Part shown: in pieces, positions 34,203-42,815 of the stretch
Layout of the letters: each line of letters begins with the position of its first letter
Numbering within the stretch: position 1 is the first letter of the stretch
Assembly: GCA_937872615.1 (NCBI GenBank)
Contig: CALMTT010000593.1
Span: 1-63,885, forward strand
DNA length: 63,885 nt
Reading direction: 5' to 3'
Source: an uncultured Verrucomicrobiaceae bacterium
GTDB lineage: Bacteria; Verrucomicrobiota; Verrucomicrobiia; Verrucomicrobiales; Verrucomicrobiaceae
The notes under the pieces: model-generated
Database searches by the model: none
Seen by the model: the letters and a program-made list of their open reading frames with translations, nothing else
What the model was told of the DNA's origin: nothing
Made by a program: the position numbers and the translations under genes

Positions 34203-36053
34203 ATGCAATTCAAATGTTCACATTGCGGCCAAAGGCTAGAGATCGGCGATGAACAAGCGGGGCGGGAGGCCTCATGCCCGTTTTGCAGCCAACTCACGCT
34301 TGTGCCCGAACCACGGCTGCGCAGCTCAAGGAAGAAGGCCGTTTTTATTGTTGGCTTCACGATCGTGGGAATAGCAATTGCACTGGCGGTTTTCATTGCG
34401 CTCATTCGGGTTCAACGAAACGACCGCTCCGGCAATCAATTGCCGACTGGCAATGATCCCAGTCAAAAACGTCGGCCAGTCCTCGTCGCCCCCGTCGAGC
34501 CTCAAAGAACAAGCAACTTAAAGCTTCCACCATTGCGGACGGAGCGGCTCATTGGCCGTCCTGGCCAACTGGAGCATGCGTTCGGATACACCATGGCGGA
34601 TGACTGTCGCCATGTGGCATGGCTAGAGAGTCAGAGTGAAGTAAGGGCAATAAAAGTTCACACTCCAGCAGGCACCCTCAGCGGCTGGCAAGCGTCCAAT
34701 AGTGGCGACATCCAGGTTGTGGTGGACGGTGAGACCAAAGGCAATGGGGTGTCGGTTTCAACACCGGTGTTCAGTCCAGATGGGAAACGATGCGCTTTTT
34801 CCGTGGGCGATAAAGACGAATTGCGCGTGCTGTGCGACGAACAAACAGGGCCTCTGTTTAACACCGTCGGCGGAATCACTTTTAGTCCCGATGGACGTTT
34901 CTTGGCCTACGTCGCACAAGACAAAGACAACACATGCCGTGTAGTTGTAAACGGGCGAAAACTGCCGGACTTTCAAGCTATCTATTATGAGAGCATACAG
35001 TTTTCTCCGAACGGACGGAGGCTGACATACTTGGCCAAGAAGTCGGGACGCGAGGTGTTTGTCATTCACTTCCGCAAGGATCCTCAGACGACCGCGGACT
35101 CCAAACACCTTCTGTATCGTGGAGAAACGGACGAGTTCGCTGACCGCCCGATGGTGACGATCTTGCCGCAAGACTCCGTCTCATTCGTCAGTCGGAAATT
35201 GACTTTCTCCCCTGACGGTATGCGGTTCGCATATTTTGTCCGTAGCGGTAAAGGCATGCATTGTCTGGAGAACATCGAAAAAGGTCCATTCGTGACTTAT
35301 GAAATCAGTGGTGCGAAAGGGGACGAAATCAAGTGGAATGAACCAACTGATGATGCACCGGGTTTCGAAACCATCGATGCGTCTTCGCTCGTATTCAGTT
35401 CTGATTCGCTGCATATCGCTTTTGCGGCAGTCGTGAAAGGACGATGGTTCATCGTGGATCAGAAGTATATGACTACTGGGGATCATCCTCTTGGCCCCTT
35501 CTATTGGAATACCAACTTGATCGGCGTCACGAAACTCGAACTGGGCGGCAACGGTTATGGTGTGCTCGTCGACGGGTCGGCAAACAAGTTTTTCAAGCAA
35601 GTTCTCCGGCTTTATCCCGATAATCACTCGGATCAAATTGCTGCCGTAATCTTGAACGATGACGACACGCAGGGGGTATGGGTAAGAGGTAGGGACCCCT
35701 TCGGCCACTATCATGGAATTGTCGAAGATTCGGTCTGCTTCAGCCGCGATGGAAGGCACATAGCGTTTGCTGCTAAAAAGGGTGACCGGTATGTAGTGGT
35801 GCTCGATGGCAAAGAACTCACGGAGCATGCAGTCATTGGAAGCGGCACAGTGCATTTCTTGGGAAACACAGATCTCGTAGTATGGATGGGTTCCGATGGA
35901 ACCTCAGAATACCTCGGGTTCAAAAACGAGGGCGGCAAGAAGTTTACTCGAATTGTCGGCGGCAAGATGAGGGGAGCAGAGGAAGGCCATGTTCGGTATT
36001 TTGCCGTCCAAGATCGAACAATGTATTTCGTTGAAGAACGGTTTTTCGAATGA
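34203..36053 (+). CDS. Zinc-ribbon membrane protein with PD40/TolB-like propeller
   Basis: 616 residues starting MQFKCSHC. Zinc ribbon C5/C8 and C25/C28, transmembrane helix (AVFIVGFTIVGIAIALAVFI), then WD40-like PD40 repeats with the recognisable F-SPDG-R-AY pattern (VFSPDGKRCAFSVGDKDEL; TFSPDGRFLAYVAQDKDNT; QFSPNGRRLTYLAKKSGRE; TFSPDGMRFAYFVRSGKG; FSRDGRHIAFAAKKGDRY). The propeller probably lies in the periplasm. This is the last plus-strand gene of the cluster, and a mobile-element remnant on the opposite strand begins 20 bp after its stop. Function unknown. Confidence 0.83.
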   Translation: MQFKCSHCGQRLEIGDEQAGREASCPFCSQLTLVPEPRLRSSRKKAVFIVGFTIVGIAIALAVFIALIRVQRNDRSGNQLPTGNDPSQKRRPVLVAPVEPQRTSNLKLPPLRTERLIGRPGQLEHAFGYTMADDCRHVAWLESQSEVRAIKVHTPAGTLSGWQASNSGDIQVVVDGETKGNGVSVSTPVFSPDGKRCAFSVGDKDELRVLCDEQTGPLFNTVGGITFSPDGRFLAYVAQDKDNTCRVVVNGRKLPDFQAIYYESIQFSPNGRRLTYLAKKSGREVFVIHFRKDPQTTADSKHLLYRGETDEFADRPMVTILPQDSVSFVSRKLTFSPDGMRFAYFVRSGKGMHCLENIEKGPFVTYEISGAKGDEIKWNEPTDDAPGFETIDASSLVFSSDSLHIAFAAVVKGRWFIVDQKYMTTGDHPLGPFYWNTNLIGVTKLELGGNGYGVLVDGSANKFFKQVLRLYPDNHSDQIAAVILNDDDTQGVWVRGRDPFGHYHGIVEDSVCFSRDGRHIAFAAKKGDRYVVVLDGKELTEHAVIGSGTVHFLGNTDLVVWMGSDGTSEYLGFKNEGGKKFTRIVGGKMRGAEEGHVRYFAVQDRTMYFVEERFFE

Positions 36054-36072
36054 AGCATCCGCACAAACCCAG

Positions 36073-36547
36073 CTAAAGCAATCGCCACCATCGAGAGAAC
36101 CACTTGGAGACGGTTCCGTCAAACTCTAACGGCGGGAGTGTCACGCGACGAAAGCCGCGCTCGCAATGGACGAGGACGCACTCGTGGTCACGGAGATTGC
36201 GGAGCTTGTGCGGTTTGATTTTGTGCTCCTCGGTCTCGGAGTAGTTCGTGTTTTGCTTTCCTGCGCTGTAACCCCACGAACGCTTAACGACGCGCTTTTT
36301 GCCAAGGAAATCGGCGGCTTGGACAGCATCGGCTTCGTCGGCAGCACGGAAGATCATCCGGTTGCGAAGGTTTAGCGTCAGCACCTTGGCCTTGTCATTG
36401 CCGAGCGGGGGAACGAATGAGGTCGTGCTCTGAGCGGCAGCGACAATGGTCGCGCCGGCTTCCCGAATCACATCCACGCAGTTGTAATCGCTCGTGCCAT
36501 CCTCGCTCGCGGTCATGAATCGCTGCGCTTCGTCGGCCCAAAGAAGA
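36073..36547 (-). pseudogene. 3' fragment of a VirD4/TraG-type coupling protein gene
   Basis: The reverse frame from LLWADEAQRF to the stop gives about 157 residues and matches the C-terminus of the intact coupling protein at 59622 almost residue for residue (MTASEDGTSDYNCVDVIREA; VKRSWGYSAGKQN against VKRSWGFSAGKRN). The last dozen residues differ more. The Walker A half is absent: homology stops abruptly near 36547, inside the Walker B strand. It is a diverged remnant of a related mobile element, on the same strand as the intact copy 23 kb away. Confidence 0.88.
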
Positions 36548-36573
36548 CCTCGACGACGTAGGGTGTGGCTTCG

Positions 36574-36667
36574 GTCTGCGGTCGGCGAGCGGGAAAGTGG
36601 AGTGCTGGCGCAGAGAAGCGTCTAGCGAAACGAAGCCAGAGCGCAACGCCCGCTGCCGACCGCAGAC
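36574..36667. repeat. Long imperfect hairpin (possible interspersed repeat element)
   Basis: GTCTGCGGTCGGC at 36574-36586 is exactly complementary to GCCGACCGCAGAC at 36655-36667. After a one-base bulge the stem continues with AGCGGG against CCCGCT. The loop holds a second stem (CTGGC/GCCAG). Just downstream AAGCCCG (36670) pairs with CGGGCTT (36721) around a CCGC/GCGG hairpin. No coding signal is convincing between 36548 and 36832; the remainder of that gap shows nothing else. Confidence 0.65.
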
Positions 36668-36832
36668 GGAAGCCCGCCGCTCCTGCGGCAAATTGCAGAT
36701 GCCCGCTCGTGACGAACGCACGGGCTTGCGTAGCGGATCGGGCGTGGTCGAGAGGGGGACAGGGCCGACCGGCAGCCCGTGGAGCGGAGCAAACCGTGCG
36801 TTGGTCACGGCGGAGGGCAAGAGTTTGGTCGT

Positions 36833-39805
36833 TCAGACCGCCGAGATGAGGTCACGAATCAGGTCAAGCGCTTTGGCGCGCTCTTCGGAACCGCCTTCTT
36901 TCAAGAGAGCTCGTCGTGGGTGCCTCCGGAGAGGGATGCTGGTGTATGGATTTCCAAAAGACCGCATCCAGAACCAAGTCCACCAATGCGGTTCGTCGTG
37001 AAATCGCCTCGCCACGAAAGATCGGACCCGCTCGAATGTCTTGCCAAGTCCGTGTTCGTGTTGGATTGATGGAACATAGAGTAAGGTGGCTAGCATCTGT
37101 CCGACATCATCATAGACGGGGGTTGGACACGCGAGGACACAACTCGCGCCCTCGGCCAGAAAGGCGGACGCGAGGTCCTCGCGTTGCCCTCCAAAGGCAC
37201 GTGATCTCCCGGCCCAGCAGGCGTTCAAAACCACGATCGGGCTTGAAGAAAAGACTTTCGCACGGCGCGATTTCGCCCGGATTTCTGCAAGCCTTCGACG
37301 ATCAAAGAGATAGTAGCTGTTGGCAATTCCTGACCCGAACAGCACGAGTGCAACCTCTCCCCTAACAATGTCACCATGTCCGGCGAAATGGACGACAGCA
37401 GGAGAGGCCATGAGGACTGCCTCCATTGCCTCCATGTTGGCCGCACAACTGAGCACGGGCTTCCCCTCTGGGAACAGCGAATATCCGGCCCTTTGCAGAA
37501 GTACAGCGACCTCTTTTGCTTCGGCCAGAGCGCCGTTAAGTGGTACCTGGCCTGGAACATCCCAGGGACAGAGGATGGCTGCTGATGGTGAATCAGCGCG
37601 GCCTTTTCGTGGCCTGAGCAACCTCAAGGTTGCCTGGGACAGATCAGGAATGCGCGTCAGGTGTCGGCGCAGACCTAGCCAGCCGATGCTGTCGGGACCC
37701 AGGTGAAGCGCCTCCCAAGGTAGGTCGAGGGAATCTGGATCGCCGCAAATCAGGACGTCATGCTCGTTCGCGGGGTGCAGTGTCTCCTGCACGAATGAAG
37801 GCAAGCGGTCCCAAAGCGCCTGGCCTACCTTCGTGACCTGAGTCGGATCAACACCCCGACGCATGGCGTCTTCGTCTGTGAAGGGCTCGTGAAGCAAAGC
37901 AAAAAGTGACCGAGCGATAGGGACGAATCGATCGGAGATCTCATAGCGGAACGCGTCTTTTGCACCAGATTGAAGGACACCCAAGAAGGCACGGTCGTCC
38001 GAGAGCTTCTCGACGATTAGGAATCGGAGGGGGATTCCAGTGGCCCGTTGAGCGCGATTGAGCGAGGCGCGCGCAGCGGCGAGCGCTGCCGCTGTTGGGC
38101 CGGAAATCAGGCGTGCTGATGGGTCGCGCACCGAAGCGAGAGCTGCAAACACCTCTTTGGAGGAACTCCGGCGCACGCAATCCGAGATGACTAACCAATA
38201 GGCACCCGAGACGTCTCCCTTCGCAAGATGGACATGCCCCTCTAATCTTTCAGCAAATCCGATTGCTTCTTTGGCTTTGCGGATCGCCTCCTTGGAAGAG
38301 CCCAGCTTCGAGAGTGCAAGTGCCAGGTCGTTTAGCGTGCCTGCCAGCTTTCCTTCGTACGCTTCGGGCTCCTTGGACGCGAGGCGCCTCCACAGCGCGA
38401 CCGAATCTTCCAGTGTTCCTCGAGCCGCAGCGTGATCGCCCGCTCGAAAGAGCGTACTCCCCAAATTGCCGAGGCAGCCAGCCAGTTGAGGCTCGTGGGG
38501 CTCGGGGGAAATCTGACAGAATTTGGTTAGGATCGTCGCGACCTCTTGGAAGGCCGCCGCCGCCGCGTCGTATTGGCCAAGTTCGCAACGCAGTGCGGCG
38601 AGGTTTCCGAGCGTTTGGGCCAGAGCCGGCTCGTAGAGTCGGGGGTCTTGGGAGGCAAGTCGGCGGCGGATTTGGAGTGCCTCGCCGTAGGCTGCCAGGC
38701 CATCATTTACGTCGGATGAATTCCCCGAAAGCACCAAAGTGTTGCCAAGGTTGTTGAGTGTAGCCGCCAGATCGGGTTCAAACACAGACGGCTGCTTTCC
38801 TGCGAGGCTCCGACGGATCGATATAGCCTCCTGGAGCATTTGGATTGCGCCGCTGTAGTCCCGGAGGTCGCTGAGAAGCATTCCGAAGTTGTTAACGGTC
38901 GCGGCCAAATCCGGTAGGTGAACCTCGGGGAGTTCAGCGGAAAGGGCGCGCCGGATGGCGAGAGTTTCCTGAAGCATTTCCTGCGCCTCCCGATACCGCC
39001 GCTGCTCGATATGGAGGAACGCGAGGTTAGAGAGGGTCCCCGCGAGGGCTCGGCGAAGCTTTGGCTTTTCCATGACCAGTCGGCGTTGAATGCCGGCAGC
39101 CTCGGCAAGAAGGGCTTCGACCTCGCAAAACCTCTTATCTGACCCAAGAGCAGCAGCAAGGTTCGACAGGGAGGAAGCGAGGTGCTCCAAGTGCCGATTA
39201 GAGTCCTGGACGGAAAGCCGCCTTCGGATCGAGACCGATTCGGTGAGAGCCGCGATGGCATCGCCATTCCTTCCGGCGAAGCGGAGAGCGTTGCCAAGGT
39301 TGCTCAGAAGCCCAGCTAGCAGTTGCTCGTACTCGTGGCCGCCGGCTGCGACGAGTTGCCTTGCAAGTCCCACGGCCTGTTCGAAGAGCGCAAAGCTTCG
39401 GTCATCTTCCCGGAGTTTTGCGGCGCCGGTTGCAAGGAGTCCGATGAAGAGCGCCTGACATTCTGTAAAACCGAGCTTAGTACTCTGCTCGGCGAGAGCG
39501 GCACACGTGCGCTGTATGAATGCTTGGTGCTCACCACCATACGTCTCCAATTCGGCCATCGCCAAAGCAACAAAGCGATACCCCAGCCAGTTTACGACGG
39601 AGGCCTCTGCGACGCGGCCTTCAGCGAGGAGCCTATCGACGAGCGCCTCAAAACGTGATGGATGGAGTTGACGATTCGCTCGAATGTCGGGGTCGCTTAG
39701 GAAGCGGGCGACGTCTTGGTCGCTACAAAGACGGATCGCCTGTGCAAGGTTTTCCTCATTGCTCGTCGCGATGAAGCTCCGGGCGTTCTCTATCCACGTG
39801 TTCAT
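36833..39805 (-). CDS. TPR-CHAT caspase-like protease
   Basis: 990 residues from the ATG at 39805, which overlaps the upstream stop by 4 bp (ATGA); an earlier in-frame ATG at 39865 is less likely. Residues 60-560 are TPR repeats of about 42-53 residues (LAGTLSNLAFLHIEQRRYRE; LAATVNNFGMLLSDLRDYSG; LAQTLGNLAALRCELGQYDA). The C-terminal CHAT domain has the Cys-His dyad: H810 in VVHFAGHGDI and C863 in VVLNACWAG. TPR-CHAT proteins act in bacterial immunity as proteases that cleave a partner after activation (for example with type III-E CRISPR or gasdermins). The only close candidate partner here is the small coupled gene upstream. Last gene of the defence array. Confidence 0.92.
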   Translation of the reverse strand: MNTWIENARSFIATSNEENLAQAIRLCSDQDVARFLSDPDIRANRQLHPSRFEALVDRLLAEGRVAEASVVNWLGYRFVALAMAELETYGGEHQAFIQRTCAALAEQSTKLGFTECQALFIGLLATGAAKLREDDRSFALFEQAVGLARQLVAAGGHEYEQLLAGLLSNLGNALRFAGRNGDAIAALTESVSIRRRLSVQDSNRHLEHLASSLSNLAAALGSDKRFCEVEALLAEAAGIQRRLVMEKPKLRRALAGTLSNLAFLHIEQRRYREAQEMLQETLAIRRALSAELPEVHLPDLAATVNNFGMLLSDLRDYSGAIQMLQEAISIRRSLAGKQPSVFEPDLAATLNNLGNTLVLSGNSSDVNDGLAAYGEALQIRRRLASQDPRLYEPALAQTLGNLAALRCELGQYDAAAAAFQEVATILTKFCQISPEPHEPQLAGCLGNLGSTLFRAGDHAAARGTLEDSVALWRRLASKEPEAYEGKLAGTLNDLALALSKLGSSKEAIRKAKEAIGFAERLEGHVHLAKGDVSGAYWLVISDCVRRSSSKEVFAALASVRDPSARLISGPTAAALAAARASLNRAQRATGIPLRFLIVEKLSDDRAFLGVLQSGAKDAFRYEISDRFVPIARSLFALLHEPFTDEDAMRRGVDPTQVTKVGQALWDRLPSFVQETLHPANEHDVLICGDPDSLDLPWEALHLGPDSIGWLGLRRHLTRIPDLSQATLRLLRPRKGRADSPSAAILCPWDVPGQVPLNGALAEAKEVAVLLQRAGYSLFPEGKPVLSCAANMEAMEAVLMASPAVVHFAGHGDIVRGEVALVLFGSGIANSYYLFDRRRLAEIRAKSRRAKVFSSSPIVVLNACWAGRSRAFGGQREDLASAFLAEGASCVLACPTPVYDDVGQMLATLLYVPSIQHEHGLGKTFERVRSFVARRFHDEPHWWTWFWMRSFGNPYTSIPLRRHPRRALLKEGGSEERAKALDLIRDLISAV

Positions 39806-40356
39806 TTGGGTTCGTGGTTTGCGGGAGGTCTCGGGGCTGGACCGGAGGCGCTTGATTGGCCCCATTTCGCCAGGAACGGTAGGCGCGGCATGGGGCCGTC
39901 GAGGTTCTCCAGGGGGCGGACCAAGACACCTCCGTCGGGCTTCTCTGGAATCTCTTCGTCAACGAGGGTGGCGCTGAAGACAACGAAAAAGGGCTCTCCC
40001 TTATCCCTTGCGTAGTTGAGGGCGGCCTGAGGGCCGCGGTAGGCGCACGTTCCATTCAACTCGCCGACTCGGATGCGAGCTTCGCGCGGCCAGATTTGAC
40101 CGTAGCCGTAGCGTTTTAGGCAATCTACGAAGGCGTGGCGTGCTCTGTCTGTGAACACCTGAGGGCCGCCTGGACGGGCGGACAAGGGGTAGTCCTCAGG
40201 GCGCTCGGAGCGTGTCTTCTCATAGATAATGTTCCATTCAAGCGGCGCCTGCTCGTGTGTGCTGTTGAAAGCACGGGTGTTCCAGCGACGGACATCGATG
40301 CCGTCGGCCAGTACTCGGAAGAAAACGTCGGGGCTGTTGGGGGCTTCGGTATTCAT
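39802..40356 (-). CDS. Unknown small protein coupled to the TPR-CHAT protease
   Basis: 184 residues from the ATG at 40356; the frame is open to a TTG at 40449, which would give 215. The sequence is soluble and mixed (VFFRVLADGIDVRRWNTRAF; FVDCLKRYGYGQIWPREARI; PFFVVFSATLVDEEIPEKPD) with a proline-rich end. I do not recognise a family. Its stop overlaps the start of the protease gene (ATGA), so the two are made together. It could be the sensor, regulator or cleavage substrate of the protease (inference). It shows no hydrophobic pore-forming segment, so it is not an obvious gasdermin. Confidence 0.75.
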   Translation of the reverse strand: MNTEAPNSPDVFFRVLADGIDVRRWNTRAFNSTHEQAPLEWNIIYEKTRSERPEDYPLSARPGGPQVFTDRARHAFVDCLKRYGYGQIWPREARIRVGELNGTCAYRGPQAALNYARDKGEPFFVVFSATLVDEEIPEKPDGGVLVRPLENLDGPMPRLPFLAKWGQSSASGPAPRPPANHEPK

Positions 40357-40521
40357 AGACAGAGCGTCATCGGTGTCAGAAATGGCAGGTTGGGCCACTG
40401 GGACGGGGGGTAGGTGTTGAGGGGAGAAACGGCGTGGGTGCTTTGACAATCGCGGTGGACCCGGTCCAGAAAGTGGGAGATGTCGTGCGGGGATTTCACG
40501 TGCGTACGGGCGGCGCAGAGT

Positions 40522-41313
40522 TTAGGTCCTGGTGCCTTTGCACGCGGGATAGGCGGAACAACCCCAAAATTGGCTGCCAGCGTTGCTGCCACGGCGGGCT
40601 GTTCGCTGGACCATTGGCTTGCCGCAGAGCGGGCAGGCGGGAGCAGTTGAATCGCTGGAAGGCGTGATGGTTCGGGTTTCGATGCCCGGCGGTCTGGTCT
40701 GAACCAATTGGACGAGAGCGAGCAGTTCTTGTCCGTCAACCAAGGTGACGGGTTTGCCGGCAGCGAAGTCCCGGGCGTCGCGCGTGAAATTGCCGGTGGT
40801 CACGATGATAGCCTGGTCGGCCTTTTCTGCGGTCATCAAGCCGAACATTTCGCGAACGACGGGAGCGCCGACGGAAAAGACTTTCCACTGCTTGCATTGA
40901 GCGAGGGATGTGAGCCCGTCTTTGCGCAGGGTTAGGTCCACGCCGCCATCCGCGCCGCGGCCGAGGGAGTAATCGACCTGATAGCCCTGTCGGCGATACG
41001 CCTCGGCAACGAGGTACTCGAAGTCCTTCCAGGGCGTTTCCCGGAGTTGGTCCAAGCTGGTCTGCTCCTCAACGAGGCGGTGGCGTTTCTTGGCAAATAC
41101 GAACGAGCCGACGGCGAAGATGCCGAAAAGCAGCAGTGCCAGCGGTGCGAGCGGGACGATTCCTTTGGCGAGCATCTGCCGGGTGTTGTCATCTCCGGCC
41201 CACATAGGGAGGCCCCATCGAACACCGGCAAATGCAACGATGCCGAAAGCTGCGCTGACCCACCAAGGCAGTTTCAGGAGCAGTTCGGCGAACGACTTGT
41301 TCTGGCGGCGCAT
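40522..41313 (-). CDS. Membrane-anchored Mrr-like restriction endonuclease with C-terminal zinc finger
   Basis: 263 residues. Two N-terminal transmembrane helices (VSAAFGIVAFAGVRWGL; GIVPLAPLALLLFGIFAVGS) precede an Mrr_cat nuclease domain (about 90-215): FEYLVAEAYRRQGYQVDYSL, then GADGGVDLTL and LAQCKQW, the D...QxK form of the PD-(D/E)xK site. The end is a topoisomerase-type C4 zinc finger (CPLCGKPMV, FWGCSAYPACKG). It starts 17 bp after the Argonaute stop. Mrr enzymes cut modified or foreign DNA. Membrane attachment suggests action on incoming DNA at the envelope (inference). Confidence 0.9.
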   Translation of the reverse strand: MRRQNKSFAELLLKLPWWVSAAFGIVAFAGVRWGLPMWAGDDNTRQMLAKGIVPLAPLALLLFGIFAVGSFVFAKKRHRLVEEQTSLDQLRETPWKDFEYLVAEAYRRQGYQVDYSLGRGADGGVDLTLRKDGLTSLAQCKQWKVFSVGAPVVREMFGLMTAEKADQAIIVTTGNFTRDARDFAAGKPVTLVDGQELLALVQLVQTRPPGIETRTITPSSDSTAPACPLCGKPMVQRTARRGSNAGSQFWGCSAYPACKGTRT

Positions 41314-41330
41314 GGGTTACTCGTGGCGGT

Positions 41331-42815
41331 TCACATGTAGTAAGCGTAGCTGGTTGGTGTGGTCGAGGTGCGGTCCAAGTATTTCAAGATGGCACCAACT
41401 TGACGGGCTGCCCGGACCGTGATGGGCATCGAATTGTCGAATTGCGTGTTGTTCCAGTTCATCTTCGTCAGGGCCAGGATCTCCTCGGCAAGTTTCCGAG
41501 GTGTGGCTTGCGTGTCCTCGCAGATGAATTCCAACGGGCGCGGGACATACCATCCTGGATACACCATGTAGAAGTCGGTGCTGCCCTTCGTGTAGAGAAC
41601 GTGGCGCCTCGCATCGAGCTCCAAAAATGTTCCCCGGAGTGGAGGATACTGTCCAACACGGAAAAGTCGCGTGGACGACCGCGATACGGCCAGCAGATCC
41701 CGGCCATCAATGTTCAGTTCGTCCAACGCAGCATGACAGCCGGCAAGCTCCTCCTTATTGAATGATGACGTTTTGTGAACCACCACGCGTGGAGGTGCGT
41801 GCTTGTGTTCGGTGCGATATGCGCCCAAAACGTTCTTGATCAGGTCCCGCATATTCTCCTTTGAAAGGTGCGGCTGCCGGTCTTCCTTCGGGTCCTTACT
41901 GATGGGCTCTGCATCCCCTCCGCGCAGGATCACACCCTCTCCGCGCTCATTAAATACCTGGGCCACGCTCGTGTGAACGCGCTTTGCATCCAGGCTGTGA
42001 TAGAAGCTGACGCCGATAAAGCACGTCTCCGAATCCGCGTCCCGAAGCAGCCGCCAGGGAATTCCGCCAGCTTTGTAGTAGAGGGCTGTATGGAAGTTCC
42101 AAGCTCTTGTGGCCGGGTCCTGGACTTGACGCTTCTCACCACCACGGGTGCTCGGTTTCGCATTCTCGTCGTAGGTCGAGGGACGGGCCATTTGAATTGG
42201 CTTCCGCAGCCCCATGCCCTTCGCCTTCAGGAGATCGTGAAAATCAATGGTCGAGGCCGATTCCGCTTCCGATTCGGTATCGGCAGCCTCTTCCTCGTTC
42301 CCGGCCTCCGACTCCTCGTCCTCCGCGATGACACCCGCATCCAGGAACTCCATCAACTCGGCAGGCGGCGCGCAAACGAACACGTCAACCGGAGCCTTGT
42401 CCTGCAAGAACTGACATTCCGCAATGAAAAGCTCCACAGCCAGGCGTGCCGCTTCGTCCCGCGATTTTGACTGGATCAGTTCATTCAACAATCGGGGATT
42501 GATGGGGCGTTCCAGCTTCTCCGCTGTCACGAGTTCACATGCAAAGCAGGACTCCTTGTTGAAGCCAGGAAACGCCGGGAAAAGGTGCGGTTTCTTCGAT
42601 TCCTTGGCCGGCAGCCCCATTCGGCACAGTTCGAGCCAGTCCTTGAGGCCCTGGATTGTCTGCGGCGTCCCGATCAGGCCGACCCGAATCTCCGAAGGCG
42701 CCAAGGGATCGCCATGAACCAACGGCCCGCTATTTCGAATGCCAAAGCGGATGTCCACATGCCGGCCATTGTTGCCAAACTGAAGCTCTGGTTCTGGAAG
42801 CAGGGTAACGTTCAT
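41331..42815 (-). CDS. Short prokaryotic Argonaute (MID-PIWI), catalytically inactive type
   Basis: 494 residues, the usual length of short pAgos, with no N/PAZ region. PIWI features: CFIGVSFYHS then TSVAQVFNERGEGVILRGG, RVVVHKTSSFNKEE, and FLELDARRHVLYTKGS with MVYPGWYVPRPLEF. Where active Argonautes have Asp (GxD), this protein has Gly-Val-Ser, so slicing is not expected. An acidic insert lies at about 165-195 (EDEESEAGNEEEAADTESEA). Its start overlaps the stop of the DUF4365-APAZ gene by 4 bp. Together they match the SPARDA arrangement, in which guide-directed recognition by the pAgo activates the partner nuclease. Confidence 0.9.
   Translation of the reverse strand: MNVTLLPEPELQFGNNGRHVDIRFGIRNSGPLVHGDPLAPSEIRVGLIGTPQTIQGLKDWLELCRMGLPAKESKKPHLFPAFPGFNKESCFACELVTAEKLERPINPRLLNELIQSKSRDEAARLAVELFIAECQFLQDKAPVDVFVCAPPAELMEFLDAGVIAEDEESEAGNEEEAADTESEAESASTIDFHDLLKAKGMGLRKPIQMARPSTYDENAKPSTRGGEKRQVQDPATRAWNFHTALYYKAGGIPWRLLRDADSETCFIGVSFYHSLDAKRVHTSVAQVFNERGEGVILRGGDAEPISKDPKEDRQPHLSKENMRDLIKNVLGAYRTEHKHAPPRVVVHKTSSFNKEELAGCHAALDELNIDGRDLLAVSRSSTRLFRVGQYPPLRGTFLELDARRHVLYTKGSTDFYMVYPGWYVPRPLEFICEDTQATPRKLAEEILALTKMNWNNTQFDNSMPITVRAARQVGAILKYLDRTSTTPTSYAYYM

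Noticed and set aside
36395..36820. Long minus-strand frame through the hairpin region
   Set aside because: It runs over the coupling-protein fragment in another frame and over the inverted repeats; composition (Arg, Pro, Ser rich) is that of a structured GC-rich repeat, not a gene.
36833..39805. Type III-E CRISPR (Craspase) TPR-CHAT
   Set aside because: No cas7-11 or other CRISPR genes or arrays are in the window.
39802..40356. Gasdermin partner of the CHAT protease
   Set aside because: The small protein is soluble, lacks the amphipathic beta-rich N-terminal domain and has a proline-rich end; no support from sequence.
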